From Lineus longissimus (lineage: Eukaryota; Nemertea; Pilidiophora; Heteronemertea; Lineidae), in contig NC_088316.1 in NCBI RefSeq assembly GCF_910592395.1, forward strand, positions 20,090,001 through 20,150,000: a DNA stretch of 60,000 nucleotides, written 5' to 3'. Below, piece after piece: positions 30,201 to 42,200 of this stretch (position 1 is the first letter of the stretch; every line of letters begins with the position of its first letter). The notes beneath the pieces are model-generated. The model saw nothing but the letters and a program-made list of their open reading frames with translations. It was not told where the DNA came from and searched no databases. The position numbers were made by a program, and so were the translations under genes.

Positions 30201-33200
30201 TCTAATGATTACACGCCATTGGTGCAAATATCACGACTGATGATCAATGAAGCATTGAAGAGTTTTTCCTGACAGCACTTTGAGAGTGGATTCCAAGTGT
30301 GTCATTAAACACCATCATCGACCATGTGATTACTCCTCCACATCACGTTTTTGCCACCGATTGTAGGGAATCAATTGACCAATATCCGATACTCGTTGGT
30401 ATCAATATCAACGAATGTCAAATGGATTTTTTGATGTGTTGAAATAGATTTTTGCAAAGAGCAGGTGAATCACGTACGTAACGCTTGAAAGCAATGTGTG
30501 AGCTAAGGTGAGGTATTTGTGACTGCATACAGACAAAGAGACGGACAGCACAAGCTCATCCATCCTGCTGAAGGAAAAAGCTTGACATTGAGCACTTTGA
30601 GGGAAACTGACAGATCCATGCGTAGTTGGGGGTTGAATGATCAGAGGATGTCAATCAAAGGTCAACTGCATGGGAGATCACAGATCAATGATTTGTTTGA
30701 TTGACAGGTCTGCATGCTATACTGATTGATTGGTTGATGTTCATCCTGTACTGACACTGATGGACTACTCCTAGTAGCTGGTGTGTGCATGGCATTGGTA
30801 CATTTCGAGTTCCTGACCACTGAATCAGCTCAGAGAGAAACCATAACAGTTTCACTGATGGGTTATGTTTAATCAGTCTCTTACCATCTAACAATGCACT
30901 TGTTCACACATGGAAGAGTTGGTGTAGAATATGATAGCAGACTATGCCTATAAACCACGTAGCTCTTTGTGTGCTTGAGGAGGGATCAGCAACCATGTAG
31001 AGCAGGATGAGCAACCTCTTCTCACACAACTTCTGACATGATACTATTTCCCTATAACAATAATCACAGTCGTCTCTCACTCCTTATAGCACCAACCCCA
31101 ATAACCTGCCTACTTAATCCATGTAAGCAACAGCGATATTGACCTGGCAATTTCCTTCTGAAGAAACCAATAAACCTGTACAAATAACAGTAGATGACAT
31201 GCTGTTGCCCTGTCTCAATTCGATATGAACATTTATGCTACTGGTTCAAGTCGCCAAGAACATTGGTGTTATTGAAGCTGAACGTCAGGCACAGTACCAG
31301 GTGACCTTGACCCTGACTACATCATCATCATCTCAGATCCTTATTGGGGGCCATGCAGCCATACAACAGGTTTTGGTGACACTGTGTATAGATTCATGAT
31401 CGTGTTTTGAGTCATGATAGGGTTTGTATTGACAAGGCAGTGCTGGACACAATACCAATCAGCAACACTGAGATAGTTCCAACAAGATAAGTATTTGGAA
31501 TGAACAGAGCCATTTCTGAGCTGACAGTTTTACCAACTGCTTCTAAAGAAGGCATGAGACATCACGAGTCATGGTATTATAAGATAAGCTCTTATTTCAA
31601 AGCATCAAATTCAAAGATGTTGTCAAGCAAACCAGCTCTTTCCTCACAATATAGCAGAAGTACCAACTGAGACAGCTAAAATTCACACAGCTAATACCTT
31701 TATAGCTCTCTGCAAACTCATCAATATAATCCAGGCAATGGGCCCCAAAGAAAGGATTCCAATTCATCTTCTCATCAGTGTCACCTCTGAGAAGCGTTTA
31801 TCACATACCGCTATGATAGAACATGGCTAAGGCGTTCATAGTCCCGGCCATGTCTAGACTACAATTATCGATCAATGGCCGCTTTCATCGAGGAACGCCA
31901 AGCTTACAACATTACCAGCAGCTCTCAGTACAGGATACTGGGCTCAACACACCAGTGGTTTACCATGCCAACAAGCTTTCAGCCATTTTGTCTCAGCAAT
32001 GGCAAGAAATGCATCTTTCATTACTGGTCCATTACTAGCAGGTCTCATAACATAGCACTGGGCAGCAATGATTCCCTGCTGGCCATATGAGCCACTGGAG
32101 TAACCCTCAAACAGAGCAAATGAGAAGGCAAGGAAAATGACAAAACACAATCTTTCGATTTGGTCATCAGATTTGATTCAGCCTTCCCAACAACCTAAAG
32201 CAAAGAATGTGACGCATTATTCATAGTGCAATTCCTTCCCATCAACATGAGAGCAGGTATGATGCCCATAGACACAGTGGGTTGAGGATACCCACACCAC
32301 CAACTTGTACCAATCATTGACAATTCTCGACAGCATTTCGCTGCCGGGATAATGGGTCAGGTTTAACATTTTAAAATCAATAAAACACATACAGAACTGT
32401 ATATACATGGATACAAAATGACATTATTCTGATAAAGAGCCCCCTTGATAGTTAGCTCAAAGTTGGATTTTTGTCAAATGTTGTACACACTTGAGAATTA
32501 TATTCAGCTGTTATATGAACATGGAGTATTTTGTCAAAGGTCGTACACACTTCAGAATTACATTAGTGGTAATATGAAATTGGCTAATTTATATTTCATA
32601 TTTCATATTTCATCTTCATCAACAGGTCCCTGTAAGTGCAGTTAGCTTCCTGGCCATGTCATAAACCCCTCAGGCTAACCTTCCCCTATCTAATTCTAGC
32701 ATAGGGTATCTTCAATATTTCATAGTGATAGTATGTAGTCTATGATCAATTTGTCTGCCTCAATGGTCTCAGCAATAATGAAACATAATCAGACTGAGAT
32801 AGGCACAGCTCTAACTGATGAGCAGCATTTTCCTCTTTCCCATAGTTTGAATAGCTCAAAATATCTACAGCAGATCACTTGTTATCTACTGGCACTGCAG
32901 TCAAAGATCCTTTTGAGCAGTGAAAGCTGTAGCTGTGAGTGATGATGGTACCTGGCCAACATATTGATGAAGAGAGCAACTTATTGGCTTTAAAGTAACT
33001 GCCAAACACTGTGCACCAAAGCCAGATTAACAAAAGATAGAGAACAATGGTATGGACTGACAATAGGCAGCTAATCCCTGAGCTATTGTTCTCAGTATAT
33101 ATTGCCAAGAAGACAGGGCCCTGACAAGCAGTCCCTCTTGGTCTAGTGGCAGAGCAGGGGCTGACAATGCACAAGGTCTGAGCAGGGGGGACCAACTTGG

Positions 33201-36200
33201 GTGGGGGAAGGAATGGAGAAAATTCTGAATTTTTTTTTTCAAAATCAATTTTTTTTTTAATGGACAGCAAGATGTAAAAGTACTTTTACTTTTTACATTT
33301 TGCTATCCAAAAGAAGTTTGACTGATCCTGTAACATTGTTTATTTTTCATATATTTCATGCTCCTATCATCTCACCTGATCAATTCTCAAGATAGTACAC
33401 ATAGCCAACCTGTCAGGTACCTGTAGTTGATGATCTCCCAAGCCAGACTTGGTTATCTTGACTGGTTTCTCATCAGTAAACTAGAGAACAAAGGTATGTT
33501 CACTGGTTAAAAACTATAATCAACATCATCAGCTGCGGCTGAGTACTTATCCAATACTAGTAAACCTTTAGACTTGGCTTCGATACGTTCTCAAGAATCT
33601 TGAAGCAACAGAGCAGTGTTCTATAGAGTTGATCAGGTCTGTTCTTCAGTATATCATAATGGTATCACTTCCAAGGAACATGTGGCAGATGCAGAAGGTA
33701 CACAAAGCCTTCAGGTTTCTATTACAACAAGTTCAAGAAGTGAATGCATTCATATAGTAATAATACTAGACTTTACAAGTAGAGCAAAGCATTGTGAAGA
33801 GGATTGGAGATGATGCAAAGAGACAACTAAAGCCATGAAGGTAAACACAACCACCCTCTTGCAACTTCAATCAGGAGCTATCAGTCACCACAGTGAACAA
33901 TGGTATGGACTGACAATAGGCAACTAATCCCTGACCTATTGTTCTCAGTATATATTCCCTAAAAGACAGGGCCCTGACAAGCAGTCCTTCCTGGTCTAGT
34001 GGCAGAGCAGGGGGCTGATAATGCACAAGGTCAGAGCAGTGAGGACCAACTTGGGTGGGGGAACGCATGGAGAACATTTTGAATTTTTTTTTCAAAATCA
34101 ATTTTTTTTTAATGGACAGCAAGATGTAAAAGTATTTTTCACATCTTGCTATCCAAGAGAAAATAAAAAGAATCAGCTAGTAAACAAGTTCGTCACTATC
34201 AGCAGTTCTCTGCCAAAGTGATCATGCAGAAGCCATTTTTCAGCAGTGGCCACTTAGTCTGATGACAAGACACAGGAATTGGCCATTTGGACTCCTTGCA
34301 GAAGAGCAGTTGACACCAATCACTTTTGTGCAACAACATCCACCTTGGCTGTACTGTAACAAGATACGATACTACTCTTATTATTTCCCATCATTCATCA
34401 GTTCTAATTCGATTGATCTGCGATGAATCTTCACGGGGTGAAGAGGGCAGGGGCGTGTTGGTGGTCATGCATCGTACTGCCAATAATACAAGCAAACATG
34501 AGGGAATTGGTCAAAGGGCCACTTGACCGTGTCCTATCAGCTCCAATCATTCTGAAATTGGCTATTAGAGCTAACAATGGGGAGAAGACTTTGGCAATTA
34601 TATTGGTCAATCTGATGAAATTTCCCAAGAAAGGAAAGAATTAACAAACAAATTCAAGCAATTGATGTCAAGCTGGCTGTTGAAATTACTGAGAGGTGAC
34701 CAGGGCACCAATTTAGCCACAGGAAACTCTGGTCGAGTCCACTGAGGCCTGTCCAGTGGTTACCTGATAGTGTATGGCATCACACTCAAGCCATTCCCAC
34801 GTAACCCCCAGACCAGAGCCTTCTTTTTGTCTTTTTATTTGAATTCAAGGAATTGATCTTACCCATCCCGATGACTAGGATTCTGCAATAAAAGGGTTAA
34901 CAGCAATTTCTTCACAGATGCTAGATTCCATTTACTCTTTGATGGCTCTAAGTGATCACTCAGAGATGCACGTTTGTATAGAAGCATGTTTCAGATGATA
35001 GCTGCTTGAGGGACCACCCTAATCATATCACATGCCACACATAATCACCAAGAATACATCAATAAATCACTAAATCAAATTCTGCCAAGAAAGGGTCTGC
35101 AGTCGTTTAGAAAGGGGACCCGCTATTAATCATGGATGACTAAGCCTTGGGGTCATAACTGCATCATGTCCATAAAGGTTACCGTTTTTAGGACAAATGT
35201 ACTTGAAATGGGGTGTGTGACATCTTCACAAGTCAAACAAGGCATGGAGTCAAACTAGGCATGGAGTCAATCTCATTCTGACCTTGCTTTGAAGGCTTGC
35301 CTTGGTAGCCACATGAAACCTGTTCAACAATGATGAAGAGAAACAGCAGTAGGAAGCCATCGCCTCAAAGTCATCGCCTCCAGGAGAGACAGTATCCACT
35401 TCTTCAATACCAATCATTATCTGTTTTGACCTCTTCCCATTAGAGTAAGACTGGAGGGCACTTCCAACAATGAGGAAGGAAGCCTCCTTCACAACGGAAC
35501 CCTTGCCGTGGATGACAACCAAAGCATGACTAAGCAAGCCAGGTCTCCCTTGGGTAGCTTTGGGGAATAGTATATAGAGAGACGACGACAGTGGTGTGTA
35601 GACTGTGACCAGCTTGTGATGACTAACATGGGTTTGGCTTGATTTGCAGTCATCTACTGTTGCATGTTGGGTCAAATCGCAAGATTAAAGAGATTTATTA
35701 AGTGAAATGAATTGATCCATTAGTTGCATAGGCAGTCGTTTAGATGGAATTGCTGAAGATGAATGAAGGATAAATTGAATAGGTTTTAGCTCCACATTCT
35801 ACCTACTTCATCAGCCAGTCAGCCAATAAACTGAATGACACTCGTTTTCAATTCAATGAACAAAACACATGTTCTTTCTGCTTCAATTGCAGAACAATTC
35901 CGCATTTGAAATCTAACTCGTGCCTCGACTATTAGAAATTGAGAAAAACTTTCATTTTAATGTTAGGCAAGACCCGATGGCTATTTATACTCCCACACCA
36001 TGACGTTATCAACAAGAAAGAACCTGACAATACTCACATAGGTAGCGGCAAAAAGGTTAAACATAGCAAGCAAGGCAGTTTTTCTCGGCCACTTTTTGTT
36101 CATTTTATGTTCTTGACTGTTTTTCTGTTAAATTCCCACTAAGCGTTATCAATGAGCTCTCAGCCTCCAAACACCTGATCTCAGAGCTAACAAGGCACAT

Positions 36201-39200
36201 GAGGCAGAAAATTAGAGGAGATCTGTTGTGGATTCTGAGGTGGTAAGTCTGGCAAGTGTCCCAACCATGCAGTGGCACATCCCCACCCCCAGGGTGTTGC
36301 TCCAGTGTTCCTGTTAAAACATTGCCTACAGAAGCTAGGCAGCCAATGTCGCAGTAGGCAGGCACACATATTCGAATTCCTCCCTGGCAGCTTCAAAAGG
36401 TTAGGCATATAAGATATCCCATTTCTAGATGGACTGCTCCCTCTGGGAAAAGAAAGAAGAGGCCAGATTTATCAACATTCCTTTGATGAAACAACTTTTG
36501 CAAGGGTGTCATGTCCACAGTGATGACAGCACCCACACAAACACGATAGTATTGACAAGATATCGACTGCTACATTAACGAGGATCAGTGAAATGCTGCA
36601 CGAATGAACAATTTGTAATGTCGGAGGGAACTGCAATCCCGAATACGGGTGAATGACTTGGTGTCGTCTTTTCCTTATCACATGATTGTCTGTGCCTTGT
36701 GGCCATTGTATGCGTAGGCGGTGTCTGGCGGATACAAGTCTTTGTTAGGACAATTACTGACTATTGTAACCAGAGAAACCACGATGTCAAAGACTTGACA
36801 TTTAGAATGTTCAGATTAGTGATGGTTGCCTTTGATGCAGAACTGTTCCCTGAATGTCTGGGATCAACTAGGCTTGTTACAGACAGGCACTCCATATCCC
36901 AATCAGTCTGGAATGTTTCTGTGGCAGCAGTTGTCTCAGGAAAGAGACTTTAAAGGTAACATATTCACAGAATGTTTTACAATACAATCAACTCTATGAA
37001 CATATCGGGTTTCTCAAAAACAGAAACAGACAATGCACCTTCAAATACTCCCAGTAATCCTGTTCTATCATATCCAGTGTAAAATATCAAATGGAGGGAT
37101 TAGTTTGGCATATTCAGATCCTGACAATATATCATTTACAGATCATCTTCATATCATAATGTCAAGTTTTCTGTTACCAGTACTACATTAAGGAAGTTTG
37201 GCTATTACAGAGCCCCCATCCCCAGGGTAAAGGAAAATCAATAGAGCCGGCTGGTTCCTGTAGCATGATTGTTACATGAATACAGCGCTTTGTTCTTTTC
37301 TATCCACATCCTTTTCTCGATCGCTTCTTTCAAAGGAACTTGAATAGCCTGCAGACATTTAGAACAGACTTTGCAATGTTAGTCATAGCACCAAGCTTCC
37401 TGAAGCTGGTGTCGGGATCTAGAGTTTCTACAGGAGTGCAAGGCACTACGAAGCCACACTTACAATCAATTCCAATGACTTTTCTACAAAATCTTACAGC
37501 TAATTTTAAAGATTGACCTCAAAGTAGGGAATGCTAACCCCGCCCACCACCTGGATCTGCACCTGAATACATGAAAGCTTTATATGCCATCAACAGAGTG
37601 CTTCGTGTTGATATCATAGGGAAACTACCGAGTAGAAATTGACAAGAAGAAGCCCCCATGATGGCATAAAAGTGCATTGCATCCACCTCTCCCTTCAGAG
37701 GTATCTATTTCCTATACAGGTGCTACACTGCTGCTCTTGATGTGGGAAGATTTAATCAGTGAATGGATTGGTACCGGGATCTATATTCAGTGCGTGTATT
37801 GGCTGTTCTGCTTCAAGCCAGTTTCCAAGGGATCATGGAACGATGTTGAACGCAACAACCACCTGTGACACCCATCCTGGCTCTCACGGTAGTTCGCTGC
37901 TTCTAACTTAGCTCTATCAGGGAGCTTTTTTGTCACGTGATATCAAATTGGCAGTGGAGATGCAGATGCTCCTAACATGGTTGGCTGACACCTTCAACAT
38001 CGCAGACACAGAGATGAAAGGGTGTAGTGATATCAAAGTGGACAGACTGTACAATACCATCATGTTGTGTACATCAAGAGTCAGCTCATGTTGATGAGCC
38101 AATGCGGGATTGACAAAAACACTCCCCACGCTTTGCCACCTGCCCACGCTTACCTGTTTCCCACAATCAATAATCTGGTCACAATACTTGTGGAGCCTCG
38201 GGAAGCAGTAGGTTGTGCCTTGATAATGGATTGAGTGCATCTCCCACTTCTTTACAGATCTTGCATCATCGCAAAAACAGATATGAAAATTGTGGAGAAA
38301 TTTTTATCAATCCATTTAATGCTTCTGTTCTCATGTGTCCAACCACGCCCTAACTCTATTAGATTGCTCGAGCACCATGTTGAACCAGACAGCCTGAGGT
38401 CTGCAGCAAGCTTACCAGATTTCCGGTAACAGCAGCAACCAAAGTATGGCATTCAAATCAACACTTGTTTTTTCAAACTCATGATTTAGTACGGTCAGAA
38501 TTGAGCATGTTTCACAGTCAATTCATAGGAGGCCGACTGTGGCAAAATATTGCTTCCATAGCTGATAAGAGAAATAAATCACTCGTCTGTTAGGTTTTTC
38601 TGGATAGGTAGAGATAGGCTGAACAGTTCCGCAATTGCTTCCAAGTAGACATCAGATCAGTTTCAGGTCAGTTTATAGACTTGAACATGATGGCTTTGTC
38701 AGCTGAAGTGGCAATGAGAAACAGGAAATATCAAGTGAAGGGCCTCATCAAGTGCATCATTTATAGCTGGTCATTAATTAGCTGATTACGGGGACAATGG
38801 AAGTGGTCATTTCCTAAATCGTTCCTGGTATGATAGTAAATGTCTGTGGTCCAGGTCCACACAATATGTGACTGGGAATTGTGCCAATCATTGATCTGAA
38901 GGAGTTTATCAGTGAAGCCTTCATGTCGTTCACCCATCAGAAGACCAATCTTTTTTCTAAGATCGATGTGGTCTCCTGACATTCCATCCAGTCTGTCAGT
39001 CCCTGATTGACCAAGGTGGGATCAATGGATGAGTTGGTACTTCAATATCTCCATCATGATCATACATTGATTCTTTGAAGGAAGTTAAATATCTGCTTTA
39101 GCCTTCTACAGAGTGCCCAGTGTGCTTGTACGAAATACACACTCTCTTGACAAAAATTACAAAGTGGTCCACTTCCTAGAAATTGCTGGTCATTTTACAC

Positions 39201-42200
39201 AAGGGGCAGTGACAATGACCTGATTATTCTCTTAACAACATCTAGGTCAACTGCTGCTATTACACACATGTGTATGTACAGAATATATATAAGTATGGTG
39301 ATTACATGAAGCTTTGGACTGCACTGATGTGGGCTAATATCACTACCAAACATGATACAAAGGCTCGCTGTGGGTGGATGATCCAGCCAACTTTCTCCCT
39401 AACTAACTGACATGATAATACGTTTGTTTCTTTCTGTCAGATTCTTAGAAGGTTCTTTAGGTTTTTTATTGCTGTAGACATAGAGCACTGCAACCTGGTA
39501 AAGTGATTGAAGACATCCCCGAGATAGACCACTACGATATCCTTTGATGAATCTCCCAATGCACTCCACTAACTAATCATTCATTAACCAAGATAACGTG
39601 ATGATGAGCATCATGATAATGTTACTTTTCTTCACGTCAGATTGTTTAAGGTTAGAAAAAGTATTTCCTCTATTCACATAGCTCCCGGCCAACTTGCCAT
39701 AACACCGTACAAGTTGTTTGGCAGCAACCTGAAGATTGAGCAAAGTCAGGCAAAGCGGTGCAACTCTGCAGCAATTCACGTCTTGTGATGGTTAGAAGCA
39801 GCAGAAGTTAAGGAGTATCAATTCTGTCGCTAGATATCTAACCATTGTATCAGCAGTGTCTGAACAGTATCCAAGAGAAAGTTTCTGCATTGCATCAATC
39901 CAATAGCCCAGGTCTATACCAATAGCAGGCCAGTAACCATACACACCATAAACAGTCAGATCAATGTCTAGAGTTACTGAGTTCATGAAGAAACTCAATT
40001 GGAAGTGTGGCAAAGTCAATGGGGTAAAGTAATCTGGTGTTATTAACATAAGCAAAGCCATTACTGATTCATCATTTCCTCTTCTCCTTCCTACATCTCC
40101 AACAACTAGGCCCTCCTCTCTCTCCAATGTTTCTAACCCTGACCACCTTGAGATGATTAATACACTAAGCATACAAATGCTCGTGTTCTGCAACCAAATG
40201 AATGGGACAAGCAACCATGTCCATGGGGAGAAGCAAGCTGATATTCTGAACACAAGCAAAGCCATTCCCATTACCTCTTCCTCTAATGTTTCCAACCAGC
40301 AACTATCTATAAGAGCATTGAGTTAGTGTACCCCAAGCATGATAATGTCCACTCCCCATCCACATCAATATCAGCCTCAAGTAGACACAGATTGAGAGCC
40401 GTGTCAGATTGTTGATCGTTTTCCTGATGGTAGATGATGGATAATTAAGGATGGCCGTGTAATGACGCTTACTCCATGGCCAGGGGTGCCGCTGGCCACA
40501 CTTTAATCTGACGCCAACAAGAGTGACAAGACTGATGAGCTATTTCATACAACCCTCACCAGATAGGTCCTAGAGATGCTACAGTGCAGGGACTGTTGAT
40601 TGGTTTGCCAGAGGAGATCCTATGGATAATCGAGATGGAGGTATGATCCATGTTCCATGGCCAGGGGTGCTGCTGGGCAAAATGAGTGTTACATCATCGG
40701 GAGGACCTGTAATGATTCTGGCTTCACAGCCAGAGTTGCAGAAGAGAAGCTCTTCTCAATAACTGATATTAGAACTGACCTACCTCAAGAATGTGCTCCT
40801 GCTGCCTTTCTCTGTTCAACCTCCTTCTTGTTGTTGATACGACTCCTGGAAAGATAAGAATTAGGAATAAAGATTGGGAAGAAGGGAAAGGCCTTGGACC
40901 AGCCCTGAATTGGATGCTGCCATGCGAAACTGTCAGCATTGTTTGTCAGTATCTACGCACCACTGCCAGATTAACTGAACATTGAGAACAATGGTAGAGA
41001 CTGACAAAAGACAGCTAATCCCTGAGCCATTGTTCTCAGCTTATATTCCCTAAAAGACAGGGCCCTGACAAGCAGTCCCTCGTGGTCTAGTGGTAGAGCA
41101 GAGGGCTGACAATGCACAAGGTCTGAGCAGTCAGGACCAACTTCAGTAGAGGAAGGAATGGAGAAATTTTGGTAATTTTTTTTTCGCATCAAAATTTTTT
41201 TTTATGGATAGCAAGATGTAAAAGTTGATACGACTCCTGGAAAGATAGGAATTAGGAATAAAGATTGGGAAGAAGGGAAAGGCCTTGGACCAGCCCTGAA
41301 TTGGATGCTGCCATGCGAAACTGTCAGCATTGTTTGTCAGTATCTACGAACCACTGCCAGATTAACTGAACATTCAGAACAATGGTAGAGACTGACAAAA
41401 GACAGCTAATCCCTGAGCCAGTGTTCTCAGCTTATATTCCCTAAAAGACAGGGCCCTGACAAGCAGTCCCTTGTGGTCTAGTGGTAGAGCAGAGGGCTGA
41501 CAATGCACAAGGTCTGAGCAGTGAGGACCAACTTCAGTAGAGGAAGGAATGGAGAAATTTTGCTAATTTTTTTTTTCGCATCAAAATTTTTTTTTATGGA
41601 TAGCAAGATGTAAAAGTATTTTTTACATCTTGCTATCCAAAAGAAATTTGTCCAATCCAGTTTCATTTAACTAAATTTTAGATTATTACATTCAGAGTTT
41701 CCCTGAAAAGTTGTAATTTTGGTCATTCTACAATTCCGTCAAGATAGCTATTATCACTCTTAGCCTGCATTGACAGTAAAGCATGGCAACCAAAGGTGAG
41801 TCGAAGTGGTAGTAACATCCCTTCCCATTCACATTGACCACCCACACTAATGACCAACTTGTTTGACAAACATCACCACACCCTTTTTACCAGACCCTAC
41901 ATGACCTGCCAAATCATCCCAACATCAAAGCAAGTGCCAATAAGTTTATCACAGCTATCTCAAATTGACATGAATCCCCCCAGGATTTTTTCACAATGGC
42001 ACAGTTTTTTACTGCTGAATTGGCCCTCCAGGTCAGGTAGTGGTCAAGGGGCCAAATTACATGTATAATCAGTTCGTTTGTAACAGCCAAATATCTAACT
42101 CCTCAAGTAATTTAAAGTGAACTTTTGACTTGAATGTCAACTACACTTAAAGTAGTGGTATCAGGTGGTTAATTAATGCTGAAAATTGTTCTAACATAGT

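Larger units (their letters stand above)
21013..40783 (-). other. Intron 3 (19.8 kb): repeats, candidate recursive splice site, unassigned exon-like segments
   Basis: The largest intron. Supported contents: a 249-bp tandem duplication (24958-25455), a possible Copia RNase H relic (26075-26395), an RS-exon candidate (29055-29085), an A/T-only tract (29760-30010), two SINE copies (33041-33309, 33893-34155) and several minus-strand open segments with splice-like edges (21248-21526, 33376-33480, 35250-35675, 38154-38259). No segment here resembles cadherin, and exons 3 and 4 join directly in phase. Confidence 0.75.

Noticed and set aside
33131-33185. Possible tRNA gene (A-box-like TGGTCTAGTGGCAGAGCA)
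   Set aside because: Found in four repeat copies with a poor B box and no cloverleaf that closes; it is the core of a SINE, not a tRNA gene.
37260-37372. Minus-strand segment with a DRE tripeptide after a CTGCAG acceptor, first considered as the missing exon 3
   Set aside because: No usable donor and poor match; the segment at 40784-40845 fits the family peptide, length and both phases exactly.
39792-40295. 167-codon minus frame
   Set aside because: Contains an internal diverged duplication, no clear splice sites and no recognisable domain; most likely chance plus repeat structure.
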